DNA of 17,508 nt from Phycisphaerales bacterium UBA6054 (GTDB lineage: Bacteria > Planctomycetota > Phycisphaerae > Phycisphaerales > UBA1924). The DNA lies in assembly GCA_002429045.1 (NCBI GenBank), contig DIYM01000071.1:1-17508 (forward strand), in the 5' to 3' direction. Shown here one piece after another: positions 1-7,958 of the stretch; position 1 is the stretch's first letter, and every line of letters begins with the position of its first letter. The notes under the pieces are model-generated. The model saw only the letters and a program-made list of their open reading frames with translations, was not told the DNA's origin and searched no databases. A program made the position numbers and the translations under genes.

Positions 1-541
1 GTGTGCTGGGGGCAGGCGCCGCAGCGGCCGCGGCGCCGTTTTCGGACGCGGAGCGGATGTCCTTGGCGGTCACCCGACCGCCGATGCCGGTCCCCTTCAC
101 GCCGTCGATGTTCACGCCCAGGTCTCGCGCGAGGCGTCGTACGGCCGGGGCGGCGAGCGCCTTGCCGTCGTTCGATCCCATGCCGGCCATCGAGTCGCTC
201 ATCTTGCCGACCACGGTGCCGGCGTCTTCTTCGGCGGGCGCCGCAGCCGCGGGCTCGGGCGTGCTGCTCGCCGGCGCGTCCGCGCCGCCCTCGTACGTGA
301 CGAAATGGGCCCCGACCTTGATGATGTCGCCGTCGGACCCGTGCAGCGTTTTGATCGTGCCGTCCCGGGGGCTGGGCACCTCGACGAGCGCCTTGTCGGT
401 CTCCATCTCGGCGATGATCTGGTGCTCTTCGACGGTGTCGCCCTCGGCGACTTTCCACGCGATCAGCTCGGCCTCTTCGAGGCCCTCGCCGAGGTCGGGG
501 AGGATGAAGACGTTGGGATCGGATGAGACTTTGCCGGCCAT
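1..541 (-). CDS. 2-oxoacid dehydrogenase E2 (dihydrolipoamide acyltransferase), 3' end missing
   Basis: E2 is the core of the pyruvate or branched-chain 2-oxoacid dehydrogenase complex. It carries acyl groups on a lipoyl arm from E1 to CoA. The first 180 residues are in the window and the gene runs off the left edge. Residues 10-85 form a biotinyl/lipoyl domain with the motif METDKA, in which Lys50 is the expected lipoylation site. A flexible Ala/Pro/Glu-rich linker follows (about 85-125). Residues 128-162 form the peripheral E3-binding domain, with APAVRRLARDLG and GTGIGGRVTAKDI. A second Ala/Pro linker begins at 163, and the acetyltransferase domain must lie outside. The ATG at 541 has GGAG five bases upstream. 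It follows E1 beta by 81 bases on the same strand, so the two are probably cotranscribed. The domain reading is certain; the substrate is not. Confidence 0.93.
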   Translation of the reverse strand, partial: MAGKVSSDPNVFILPDLGEGLEEAELIAWKVAEGDTVEEHQIIAEMETDKALVEVPSPRDGTIKTLHGSDGDIIKVGAHFVTYEGGADAPASSTPEPAAAAPAEEDAGTVVGKMSDSMAGMGSNDGKALAAPAVRRLARDLGVNIDGVKGTGIGGRVTAKDIRSASENGAAAAAAPAPST

Positions 542-622
542 CGCAGCTCCGTTGCTGATCGTTGATGCAAGATCGTGTGCGTTCCGTTCGCGATTCTAAT
601 CAGGGGTTTCCGTGACGCTCGG

Positions 623-1597
623 TCAGTACGCCAGGCACTCCTCGATGCCCTTCTGGATCCGCGGGGCCTCGGGGAGGTACTCGAGCTCGAGCTTGTAGTA
701 CGGCATGATCGTGTCGAAGCCCGCCACCCGCTGCACCGGGGCGTGCAGGTGCAGGAAGCACTCTTCCTGGATGCGGCTGGAGACTTCCGCGCCGAAGCCG
801 CCCGTCAGCGGCGCTTCGTGGACGATCACACAGCGGCCGGTCTTCCGGACCGACTCGCACACCGTGTCGATGTCCCACGGGAAGATCGAGCGGAGATCGA
901 TCAGCTCGACCGAGACATCCTCGGGCAACTGATCGATCGCTTCGAGGCACTGGAACACCGGCGCGCCCCAGGTGACGACGGTGAGGTCCTCGCCCTCGCT
1001 GAGGACCTTGGCTTTGCCGATCTCGATCTCGTACATCTCCTCGGGCACTTCCTCCTTGAACGTGCGGTACACACGCTTGGGCTCGAAGAACATGACCGGG
1101 TCGGGGTCGTTGATCGAGGCCAGCAGGAGCCCCTTGGCGTCGTAAGGCGTCGAGGGCATCACCACCTTGCAGCCGGGCGAGTGCGCGTAGATGACCTCCG
1201 GCGAGTCGGAGTGGAGTTCGGGGGCGTGGATGCCGCCCCCGACCGGCACGCGGACGGTCATGGGCACCGTCACGGCGCCGCGTGTGCGGGTGCGCATCCG
1301 GGCGGCGTGGTTGACGAACTGGTCGTACGCCGGCCCGAGGAATCCGTCGAACTGGATCTCGGGCACCGCCTTCATGCCCGCGATCGCCAGCCCGATCGCC
1401 GATCCCATGATGCCGGACTCGTCGAGGGGGGTATCGACCACGCGGTCCTTGCCGTGCGTGGCCTGGAGCCCGTCGGTGACGCGGAACACCCCGCCGTTCA
1501 ATCCGACGTCCTCGCCGAGAAGAACGACATCGGGGTCGCTCGCCAGGGCGAGGTCGAGCGTGTGGGTAATCGAGGCGACGAGGGTCATCTCGGGCAT
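623..1597 (-). CDS. 2-oxoacid dehydrogenase E1 component, beta subunit
   Basis: This is the beta chain of the thiamine-diphosphate-dependent E1 decarboxylase (PdhB/BkdA2 family). It forms an alpha2beta2 tetramer that decarboxylates the 2-oxoacid and acylates the lipoyl arm of E2. It has 324 residues, the usual family length (about 325). Family hallmarks visible are LLGEDVGLNGGVFRVTDGL near residue 26, the DTPLDESGIMGSAIGLA stretch, VPVGGGIHAPELHS, and a transketolase C-terminal domain with VIVHEAPLTGGFGAEV near residue 255. The ATG at 1597 has GGAGAG at good distance. It starts 12 bases after the small gene that separates it from E1 alpha. Pyruvate and branched-chain 2-oxoacids are both possible substrates, because the two subfamilies are hard to separate by eye. 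Confidence 0.93.
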   Translation of the reverse strand: MPEMTLVASITHTLDLALASDPDVVLLGEDVGLNGGVFRVTDGLQATHGKDRVVDTPLDESGIMGSAIGLAIAGMKAVPEIQFDGFLGPAYDQFVNHAARMRTRTRGAVTVPMTVRVPVGGGIHAPELHSDSPEVIYAHSPGCKVVMPSTPYDAKGLLLASINDPDPVMFFEPKRVYRTFKEEVPEEMYEIEIGKAKVLSEGEDLTVVTWGAPVFQCLEAIDQLPEDVSVELIDLRSIFPWDIDTVCESVRKTGRCVIVHEAPLTGGFGAEVSSRIQEECFLHLHAPVQRVAGFDTIMPYYKLELEYLPEAPRIQKGIEECLAY

Positions 1598-1609
1598 GGG
1601 TACTCTCCG

Positions 1610-1873
1610 TTATCCGATCACCGCGATCAGCACCGCGGACTCGGTCTCTGACTGTTCTTGCTGCTCGGCGTCCAGGAGGGCGTCGAGGCTGTTCGGCAGC
1701 GAGGCGTTGACGATCCGGGCGACGTCTTCGGCCGGCTGTTTGACTTTCAGCTTGGTCGCCCACCCGGAGATCTCGATCTCCGTGAGCGTCCCGTTCTTGG
1801 GCGTGAGCGACTTGATGAACGCCGCGTTGATAAAGCGTTCCTTGTCCTTGTGATCGATCACCTTGACGAGCAC
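1610..1873 (-). CDS. 87-residue conserved-looking hypothetical protein between E1 alpha and E1 beta
   Basis: This small protein starts with GTG at 1873, ten bases after the E1 alpha stop, with AAGGGG eight bases upstream. It ends 12 bases before E1 beta. The reading frame extends further upstream without a stop, but that extension lies inside E1 alpha and its translation is arginine/serine-rich, so it is rejected. Residues 1-58 read as alternating short beta strands and a helix: LVKVIDHKDKERFINAAFIK, an acidic turn, then TEIEISGWATKLKVK and EDVARIVNASL. The layout resembles small FlbD-like proteins (a residue pattern with 'INA..I' and a C-terminal amphipathic helix), but this is only a resemblance. 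The last 20 residues are Glu/Gln-rich. Its place inside the complex operon suggests a link with the dehydrogenase. No function can be assigned. Confidence 0.7.
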   Translation of the reverse strand: MLVKVIDHKDKERFINAAFIKSLTPKNGTLTEIEISGWATKLKVKQPAEDVARIVNASLPNSLDALLDAEQQEQSETESAVLIAVIG

Positions 1874-1883
1874 GCTGGGCCCC

Positions 1884-3020
1884 TTACCTGGAACCCGCCT
1901 GGACCGGCTTGCCGCGCAGCCCGACCTGCTCGGGGTGGCGCCCGATCGAGCTGGTCCGCAGGGTGTCCCGCTGACGCTGCATGTCCTCGGGCAGTTCCGC
2001 GAACATGTGATCGAAGAAATCGTCGGTGTGGGGCTTCTCGATGCCCTCGGCGGCCTTGACCACCTCGCCCACGATCTTCTTCGCACGGTCTTCAAGCTCG
2101 GCCTGTTTCTTGTCGTCCCAGACGCCCTGGGATTCCATGTAGAGCCGCGTGCGGATCAGCGGGTCCTTGGCTTTCCAGGCCTCGACTTCCGCCTCGTCGC
2201 GGTAACGCCGGGCGTCGTCGGCGGTCGTGTGATCACCCAGGCGATAGGTCACCGCTTCGATGAACGACGGGCCGCCGCCCTCCACCGCCCGTCGCCGGGC
2301 GTCCTTGACGGCCTTGAACACCGCGAAGATGTCGTTGCCGTCGACCTGCAGCGTCGGCATGTCGTACGCCAGCGCCTTCTGCGCGACCGTCTGAGAGTTC
2401 ATCTGCTGCTCTCGCGGCACCGAGATCGCCCACTGGTTGTTCTGGCAATAGAAGATGCACGGGACCTGCATCACAGACGCGAAGTTCATCGCCCCGTGGA
2501 AATCGCCCTCAGAGGTCGCGCCGTCGCCGAAGTAGGTGATGACCGCCTTGTCCTGCTCCTTGCGGATCTTGCTCGCCCACGCGATTCCGGTCGCGTGCAG
2601 CATGTGGGTCCCGATCGGCACCGAGAGCGGGGTGATGTTCACGCCCTCCGGGATCTTGCTGCCCCGCTCGTCGCCCATCCAATAGACGATGACGTAGTGC
2701 ATGGGCAGCCCGTGCATGAAGAGAGCGGCGTTCTCGCGGTACGCGGGCACGAGCCAGTCGGTGCCCTTCTTCATCGCGAGCGCGGACCCGACGGCGTTGG
2801 CCTCCTGCCCCTTGTTCTGCGGATAGGTCCCCATACGCCCCGAACGCTGGAGCTTGAACGCGATCTCGTCCAGTTCGCGACAGATGCGCATCTGCTCGTA
2901 CAGATACACGACCTGCTCATCGTTGAGGGTGTCCTTGGCCAGCTTCTTGTCGAGCTTGCCCTCCTCGTCGAGGATCTGGAGGTGCTCGATCTTGGCGTCG
3001 TAGACGGTGCGGTGGGGCAT
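1884..3020 (-). CDS. 2-oxoacid dehydrogenase E1 component, alpha subunit
   Basis: This is the alpha chain of the thiamine-diphosphate E1 enzyme (PdhA/BkdA1 family), 378 residues. The ThDP/Mg motif runs from GDG at 165-167 to NN at 194-195. GTYPQNKGQEA (64-74) and the phosphorylation-loop-like YRLGDHTTADDARRYR near residue 250 are family signatures. The start is taken as the ATG at 3020 because AGGAG lies six bases upstream. The frame stays open to 3233, but that 71-residue extension is low-complexity and runs through the presumed promoter. HTTADDA and the adjoining VDGNDIFAVFKAVKDARRRA resemble branched-chain enzymes, although archaeal and gram-positive pyruvate E1 alphas share much of this. 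The gene leads the operon alpha, 87-aa protein, beta, E2. Confidence 0.93.
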   Translation of the reverse strand: MPHRTVYDAKIEHLQILDEEGKLDKKLAKDTLNDEQVVYLYEQMRICRELDEIAFKLQRSGRMGTYPQNKGQEANAVGSALAMKKGTDWLVPAYRENAALFMHGLPMHYVIVYWMGDERGSKIPEGVNITPLSVPIGTHMLHATGIAWASKIRKEQDKAVITYFGDGATSEGDFHGAMNFASVMQVPCIFYCQNNQWAISVPREQQMNSQTVAQKALAYDMPTLQVDGNDIFAVFKAVKDARRRAVEGGGPSFIEAVTYRLGDHTTADDARRYRDEAEVEAWKAKDPLIRTRLYMESQGVWDDKKQAELEDRAKKIVGEVVKAAEGIEKPHTDDFFDHMFAELPEDMQRQRDTLRTSSIGRHPEQVGLRGKPVQAGSR

Positions 3021-3140
3021 CGGTGCTCCTGAGTCGGTTATCCGTCCGGCCCGGCCGGAACAGGGCGGGGGCGACCGCGCCGGCGTCGCCCTGGAAGACG
3101 GCCGCGGGAGGGTCGCAAACCCATGAGCGGCAAGAGAACC

Positions 3141-3168
3141 ATTGTAGGAAACCGCCTGCGGCGTTTCC
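3141..3168 (-). promoter_or_regulatory. candidate promoter -10 with adjoining palindrome upstream of E1 alpha
   Basis: Read on the reverse strand, TACAAT (3146-3141) is a good -10 match and lies 121 bases before the E1 alpha ATG. Directly upstream is an inverted repeat, GGAAAC-CGCC-TGC-GGC-GTTTCC on the + strand (3147-3168), with one unpaired C. It covers the spacer and the place where a -35 box should be. No TTGACA-like box is visible at 17 bases. A regulator bound to the palindrome would overlap the promoter, so it may be an operator; this is inference. Confidence 0.35.
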
Positions 3169-3234
3169 CGACCCAAAGCGCCCGGAACCCAGCTCGTGCC
3201 GAGAGCATGCACTTTCGTTGCTCTCCGAGCCAAG

Positions 3235-3257
3235 AAAAAACCCGCCGGAGCGGCGGG
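3235..3257 (-). terminator. rho-independent terminator of the catabolic operon
   Basis: On the reverse strand a 7-bp perfect stem CCCGCCG/CGGCGGG with a 3-base loop (3257-3241) is followed at once by six T residues (3240-3235). It lies 28 bases after the stop of the acyl-CoA dehydrogenase and separates that operon from the dehydrogenase-complex operon. Confidence 0.9.
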
Positions 3258-3285
3258 CTTGGACTGATCGGCGGAGCCGTTGGGA

Positions 3286-5268
3286 TCACAGTTGCTCGAT
3301 GGTCTGCGCCATGTGCTCGCGCCCGTTGCCGCCCGCGACGCCCTGGCCGGTCCCCGGGAACTGGCGGATGTGATCTTGCTTGAGCGTGCGGCCCGTGCCC
3401 TGGGCGGTGGGGGACCGCTCGGGGATGCTGTAGTCCGAGTTGGGAAGCGTCTCCGAGTGGGCCAGAGCGGCGGCCGCGGCGGACATCATGGTGTCATCGG
3501 CGTTCTCGTGCAGCCTGCGCAGGGCATCCTGGATCTCCAACTCTGCGATATCAAAGAAGTGGAACGCGGCGGCCTTGTTCCGCTCGAACTCGGTGCCCGA
3601 CTCGCCCTTCTTGATATCGTGATCAAGGCGGGACAGCGTGCATAGCCAGCCGTGGATGAACAGGGCGGCGTCTGCCAGACGCGCCTGCACACACTGGCGG
3701 GTGACGATCGCTGAATCGTGCTTCTTGCTGGCGATCTTGAACTGGTAGGTCAGCTCGCTGATCAGCTTGCACACCCGGTCGGCCGAGGCCCGGAGCGACG
3801 CGTCCACGTTGGGCGCTTTGGGGGCCTTGGGTCGGATGCCCATGAAGACCTCCATGCCCAGCGGGATCGCGGCCTTGAGCATCGTGAGCGAGAACTGCTT
3901 GTTGTCGGCCATCTCCTTGATGCCCAGCATCTTTTCGGCCAACTGCTTGCCGCCGTAGGCAAAGATGAACGACTGCATCACCTCGTTGGCGCCCTCGACG
4001 ATCGTGTTGATGCGGGAGTCACGGAAGATGCGCTCGACTTCGTTCTCGGTCATCATCGATTCGCCGCCCATGATCTGGACCGCATCGTTGACGGCTCGCC
4101 AGCCCATCTCGGAGCAGAAGACCTTGCAGACCGCGGTCTCGACCATGATGTCCTCGTCGTGGCGGTCGAGCATCCCGGTGGTCATATAGAGCATCGAGTC
4201 CATCGCGTAGGTCAGCGCCGCCATGTGCGCGATCTTCGACTTGACCAGATCGAAGTCGGCGAGCGGGCGGTTGAACTGGTGCCGGGTCTGCGACCACTTG
4301 ATCGACTGGTCCATCGCCCGTTTGGCGCCGCCCAGCATGCCGGCCGACAGCGTGCAGCGCCCGTAGTTCAGGCAGGTCAGCGCGACGTTGAGACCGCGCC
4401 CCTCTTTGTGGAGCAGGTGGTCCTTGGGGACCCTGACGTTCGTGAACTTGATCCGTGCCTGCCAGGTCCCGCGGATGCAGGCCTTGGACCGGTTCTTCGA
4501 GAAGATGTCCACGCCTTCCATGTCGGGGTGGCAGACCAGCGCCGTGACTTTCTCCTTGCCGTCGGGCATCTTCTGCTTGGCCATCACGGTGAACAGCCCG
4601 GAGATGGCCCCGGAGGTCGCCCACTTCTTCTCGCCGTTGAGGATGAAGTACTCACCGTCCTCGGACTTCTCGCACCGCGTCTCCTGGCCGCCCGCGTCGC
4701 AACCGACGTTGGGTTCCGAGAGGCAGAACGCGCTGAGCCACTCGCGGGCGAGCTTGGGCAACCAGCTCTGCTTCTGCTGATCGGTTCCGAACAGCATGAC
4801 TGCTTTGCAGCCGATCGATTGGTGGGCCGACACAACCACCGCCGTCGAGCCGCAGTACTTCCCGATCGTCTCGAGCACGCGGTTGTAGGAAGTGATGCCC
4901 ATGCCGAGCCCGCCGTGCTCCTTTGGGATGGTCATGCCGAGCACACCCATCTTGAACAGGCGCTCGAGCGCCCATTCGGGGATGTACTGCTCCTGGTCGA
5001 TCTCGATCGACGGATGCTCGTTCTTGAGGTAATCCTCGAGCTCTGCCAGCAGGCGGTCGCACTCGGCGGTCTCTTCGGGCGAGGTCTTCGCGATATCGGG
5101 GTAGGGGAACAGAGCGTCCTCACGGAGCCGGCCCCAGAAGTAGTTCTTGACCGGGCCCATCGAAGAGGGCTCGGGACCGAGCAAGGTCTCTGCCTCGGCG
5201 ATCATCTGCTTATCGCGCTCCGAGACACCCTTGAGGTTCTTCAGATCAGCGTTCTTCAGGTCGGCCAT
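3286..5268 (-). CDS. acyl-CoA dehydrogenase, long VLCAD/ACAD9-like form
   Basis: This FAD-dependent enzyme introduces the 2,3-double bond in acyl-CoA, passing electrons to electron-transfer flavoprotein. At 660 residues it is much longer than the 380-residue short and medium-chain enzymes, and it has the extra C-terminal helical domain of very-long-chain types. FCLSEPNVGCDAG (181-193) and NGEKKWATSG (211-220) are the FAD/substrate signatures. VEGANEV (424-430) carries the catalytic base Glu425 in the usual EG(T/A)NE context. The ATG at 5268 has a textbook GAGGAGGG. It is the last gene of the operon and is followed by a terminator. Context would allow isovaleryl-CoA, but the length argues for long-chain or other substrates. 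The exact substrate is unknown. Confidence 0.93.
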   Translation of the reverse strand: MADLKNADLKNLKGVSERDKQMIAEAETLLGPEPSSMGPVKNYFWGRLREDALFPYPDIAKTSPEETAECDRLLAELEDYLKNEHPSIEIDQEQYIPEWALERLFKMGVLGMTIPKEHGGLGMGITSYNRVLETIGKYCGSTAVVVSAHQSIGCKAVMLFGTDQQKQSWLPKLAREWLSAFCLSEPNVGCDAGGQETRCEKSEDGEYFILNGEKKWATSGAISGLFTVMAKQKMPDGKEKVTALVCHPDMEGVDIFSKNRSKACIRGTWQARIKFTNVRVPKDHLLHKEGRGLNVALTCLNYGRCTLSAGMLGGAKRAMDQSIKWSQTRHQFNRPLADFDLVKSKIAHMAALTYAMDSMLYMTTGMLDRHDEDIMVETAVCKVFCSEMGWRAVNDAVQIMGGESMMTENEVERIFRDSRINTIVEGANEVMQSFIFAYGGKQLAEKMLGIKEMADNKQFSLTMLKAAIPLGMEVFMGIRPKAPKAPNVDASLRASADRVCKLISELTYQFKIASKKHDSAIVTRQCVQARLADAALFIHGWLCTLSRLDHDIKKGESGTEFERNKAAAFHFFDIAELEIQDALRRLHENADDTMMSAAAAALAHSETLPNSDYSIPERSPTAQGTGRTLKQDHIRQFPGTGQGVAGGNGREHMAQTIEQL

Positions 5269-5346
5269 GCGTTATCCCTCCTCGGAGCCCCGCCTGCCGG
5301 GGTGCGGTATCCGTTGCTGGTGCCCCGATGTTCTCGGGCGTTCGAG

Positions 5347-5371
5347 GCGGGCCGGCATCTCGCCGGCCCGC
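5347..5371. other. perfect 10-bp hairpin in the gap between two operon genes
   Basis: GCGGGCCGGC (5347-5356) and its exact complement (5362-5371) flank a 5-base loop. The hairpin begins five bases after the TAA of the upstream crotonase gene on the reverse strand. No T-run follows, so it is not a standard terminator. It could stabilise the upstream mRNA 3' end or lower expression of the dehydrogenase. Confidence 0.6.
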
Positions 5372-5375
5372 GGAG

Positions 5376-6287
5376 TTAAGTGGTCTGCTTCGGCTTCGCC
5401 GAGCGTGCGAAGAACGATTCGATCGCTTCACGCGCCGGCCCGGTGTGGCGGAGGCGGACGAGCTCATCGCGCTCGTTCTGGATCGCCGCTCTCCAGCCCT
5501 CTTTGAGCCCGGTATGCACGCAGTCCAGCACGGCGTCGCCGTGGGGAGACGGGTCGAGGTCGGTCCGCGCACCGTCCAGCCCGGCTTGCACGCGGGCGTA
5601 GTGCTGGTCCGTCCCGATCCACTCCTTGGGCGTGCCGGAATCGGTGTGCCCGCGTTGGTCTTTGATCCAGTCGACCGAAGCCTGGATCAGACCATCGCGT
5701 GTGGCGGTGGTCGCGTCGAAGAGCCCGAGTTCGTTGGCCGAGTGCGCATCGAAGGGCTTGCCGACCGCGGTCGCCATGATCGCCTGCTTCGCGTCGATCC
5801 GGGCCGGCAACAGATTGGTGCCGCCCCATCCCGGGCAGATCTTCAGGCCGGCTTCGGGCAGCCCGATCGGGTACGGCTTGGCATCCGGATCGACAACACC
5901 AACGAGCCCGTCGCAGTGCGCGGCTAGCTCGAACCCGCCGCCCAGACACGCTCCACCGATCGCGGCGACCGTGGGGCAGGGCAGGTCGGAGATCCGCTGG
6001 AAGACCGACGCGCCGAACTCGAGATATCGGTGGAGCGCCGGATCGTCCATCGCCATGATGGCTTTCAGGTCCGCCCCCGCCACGAACGCCCGCGGCGCGG
6101 ACGACTCGATCACGAAACCGGCAAGGTCCCCGGGCAGTCCGGCCAGTGCCGCGTCCAATCTGTTCAGCAGCGATTCATCGATCACCACGACCGGGCGATC
6201 GCCCTGCTCCAGCGTGAGCACCAGCACCGGGCCCAGGTCGGGGACATCGATCGAACGCGTCGGAAGCGTGGCACGGTCTGTGGACAT
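5376..6287 (-). CDS. enoyl-CoA hydratase/isomerase (crotonase family) with long C-terminus
   Basis: This crotonase-fold protein has 303 residues, about 45 more than usual. The first oxyanion-hole segment is RAFVAGADLKAI and the second is IGGACLGGGFELAAHCDG. The Glu in GGGFELA and the Glu in GLPEAGLKICPGWGG match the two catalytic glutamates of enoyl-CoA hydratase, so it should be an active hydratase or isomerase. It resembles the hydratase half of FadJ/FadB proteins without the 3-hydroxyacyl dehydrogenase domain. The start is uncertain: ATG at 6287 (AGGTG close upstream) or an in-frame GTG at 6293. A 127-base gap separates it from the previous crotonase gene, and an internal promoter there is possible. 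Confidence 0.88.
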   Translation of the reverse strand: MSTDRATLPTRSIDVPDLGPVLVLTLEQGDRPVVVIDESLLNRLDAALAGLPGDLAGFVIESSAPRAFVAGADLKAIMAMDDPALHRYLEFGASVFQRISDLPCPTVAAIGGACLGGGFELAAHCDGLVGVVDPDAKPYPIGLPEAGLKICPGWGGTNLLPARIDAKQAIMATAVGKPFDAHSANELGLFDATTATRDGLIQASVDWIKDQRGHTDSGTPKEWIGTDQHYARVQAGLDGARTDLDPSPHGDAVLDCVHTGLKEGWRAAIQNERDELVRLRHTGPAREAIESFFARSAKPKQTT

Positions 6288-6414
6288 GGTCACCTGCCCG
6301 GCACGGGCGACAGCGGCATCGGTCGCGGGCGTCCCTCACGCCCCGCGGTGTCCGAGCCGAGGATCGAACTTGAGCCCCATTCTATCCGGCACAAACGCCC
6401 GGAGAGCGTCCGTT

Positions 6415-7179
6415 TTAGGTCTTCATGCGGGCCTTGAGCGCTCCCTGGGCCTCCGGCGTGGCCAGCACCGAGGCGCTCAGTTCGGCACCCCGCAGCACCG
6501 CGTCCCGTTCGAGCGACCCGTCCAACGAGTTCAACAGCCCCTTCGTCGTCGCCAGAGCGTTGGGCCCCCCGCTCGCCAGCCTCGCGGCGGTCTCTCGTGT
6601 CAACGCCTCCAGCCCGTCCCGGTCCGAAGCGACAAGGTCGACCAGCCCGATTGCGTGAGCGTCAGCGCCGGACATCACCCCGCCCATGAGCATCGCGGCG
6701 CGGGCACGGCTGGGGCCGAGCTTGCGAACGACCCACGGCGCGATCACCGCCGGGCAGAGCCCCAGATCGACCTCCGGAAACCCCAGCTTCGCGTCCGCGT
6801 GTGTCAGTGTTACATCGCACACGCAGGTCAGCCCGCAGCCCCCCCCGACCGCGGCGCCGTTCACGGACGCGACCGTGACCATCGGCAACGCTCTCAGCCT
6901 GAGCGTGAACTCGGCCAGCGATGTCAGGAGCTTCTTGCCGAGCGATGCGTCGCCCGACAGTTCGATCAGAACCGCTTTCAGATCCATCCCGGCCGAGAAC
7001 GACCGACCCGCCCCGGTCACCACGAGGACGTGGGCCCCCCCGGGGCCCGACTCCAACTCATCCATCCGCTCGTGCAACGCCGCGAGAAGGTCAAGGGACA
7101 TGGCGTTGCGGGCATCGGGCCGGTTGAGCGTCAGCGTCGCGACGGGCCCTTGGATGGTCAGCGGTGCGAGGTCGGTCAT
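6415..7179 (-). CDS. liuC: enoyl-CoA hydratase family, methylglutaconyl-CoA hydratase-like
   Basis: This is a 254-residue crotonase. The oxyanion segments are FSAGMDLKAV and NGAAVGGGCGLTCVCDV. The first catalytic Glu position is Gly (GGGCGL), while the second is kept (GFPEVDLGL). This pattern, with CPAVIAPWVVRKLG after it, matches LiuC-type methylglutaconyl-CoA hydratases of leucine breakdown, which also read '..G(A/C)LGL' and 'PAVI(S/A)PFVVR'. Such an enzyme makes HMG-CoA from 3-methylglutaconyl-CoA, the substrate of the lyase encoded two genes upstream. The ATG at 7179 has AAAGG seven bases upstream. The frame is open further up, but that stretch overlaps the preceding gene. The gap to the preceding gene is 26 bases. 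The family is clear and the LiuC role is inferred. Confidence 0.85.
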   Translation of the reverse strand: MTDLAPLTIQGPVATLTLNRPDARNAMSLDLLAALHERMDELESGPGGAHVLVVTGAGRSFSAGMDLKAVLIELSGDASLGKKLLTSLAEFTLRLRALPMVTVASVNGAAVGGGCGLTCVCDVTLTHADAKLGFPEVDLGLCPAVIAPWVVRKLGPSRARAAMLMGGVMSGADAHAIGLVDLVASDRDGLEALTRETAARLASGGPNALATTKGLLNSLDGSLERDAVLRGAELSASVLATPEAQGALKARMKT

Positions 7180-7205
7180 GGTGTGCCTTTCATGATGATC
7201 GCGCG

Positions 7206-7958
7206 TCAGGACCAGAGCGCCCCGAGCCGGTCGCGCTCTTCGTCGCCGCCCGTGAGAGAGAGCGACGCGCCCAGCCCGTCTTGCGCCCGGTCGGTTATCG
7301 GGGAGGTGATGTGATTCAGCAGCGACTTGGTCGCCCGCACGCCCACGCCCGGTTTGCACGCCAGCGAGCGTGCGATGTCGGCTGCCCGTTCCTTGGTTTG
7401 TCCGGGCCCGTCGCAGAGTTCGTGAACGAGCCCGATCTCCATGGCGCGGCCCGCCGAGATCACGCCGGGATCGACAAGACGGGCTCTGGCAGCCCCCGGC
7501 GCCACTGAAGCTCCCAAGAACGGCGCCGAAACCGCGGGCGACACACCGATTCTGACGACCGGATACCCGAGTTGCGCCGATCGCTCAGCGACGACGACGT
7601 CTGCGCCACCCAGGAGAGCGCACCCGCCCGCGACCGCGCTGCCGTGCACGCCCAGCACCACCGGGCGCTCCAACGCACGCATCGCGCTCACACACACGGA
7701 GAGCCCGGCGAGCAGCGACCGCATGGTTTCGCCCGAGGGATCGGCGGCGCACTGCTTGAGGTCGAAGCCGGCGCAGAACACCGCCCCGTCACCAGAGACC
7801 ACGACCGCACCGATCTCCCTCGGCATGTGTTCGAATGTGCTGGCGAGCGAGCCGAGCATCTCGGGGGTGAGCGCGTTGCGTTTCTCGGGGCGTGCGAGCG
7901 TCACCGCCGCGATCGATCCCGCGACCTCGGGCGGCTCGGTGTACTCGACGCGGATCAC
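7206..7958 (-). CDS. crotonase-family protein lacking both catalytic glutamates
   Basis: This is a 250-residue enoyl-CoA hydratase/isomerase superfamily protein. VFCAGFDLKQCA and GSAVAGGCALLGGADVVV are the two oxyanion-hole segments. The first Glu position is Ala (GGCALL), and the second is Val (GYPVVRIG instead of the usual PE). It therefore lacks both acid-base residues of classical hydratases and may do different chemistry, or help its paralogue next door, with which it shares the PAV.AP pattern. The start is GTG at 7958, whose GTGA overlaps the TGA of the HMG-CoA lyase gene, so translation is likely coupled. Fold confident; reaction unknown. Confidence 0.85.
   Translation of the reverse strand: MIRVEYTEPPEVAGSIAAVTLARPEKRNALTPEMLGSLASTFEHMPREIGAVVVSGDGAVFCAGFDLKQCAADPSGETMRSLLAGLSVCVSAMRALERPVVLGVHGSAVAGGCALLGGADVVVAERSAQLGYPVVRIGVSPAVSAPFLGASVAPGAARARLVDPGVISAGRAMEIGLVHELCDGPGQTKERAADIARSLACKPGVGVRATKSLLNHITSPITDRAQDGLGASLSLTGGDEERDRLGALWS

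Noticed and set aside
600..1763. Second reverse-strand frame of 387 codons overlapping E1 beta
   Set aside because: It is Arg/Pro-rich in translation and a frame-shadow of E1 beta, which matches its family over its full length.
3021..3233. N-terminal extension of E1 alpha by 71 residues
   Set aside because: The ATG at 3020 has a good AGGAG, and the extension is low-complexity and covers the candidate promoter.
3718..5379. Long open frame (553 codons) on the + strand opposite the acyl-CoA dehydrogenase
   Set aside because: It is the antisense shadow of a clear gene, with His/Arg/Leu/Asp-rich translation typical of GC-rich complements.
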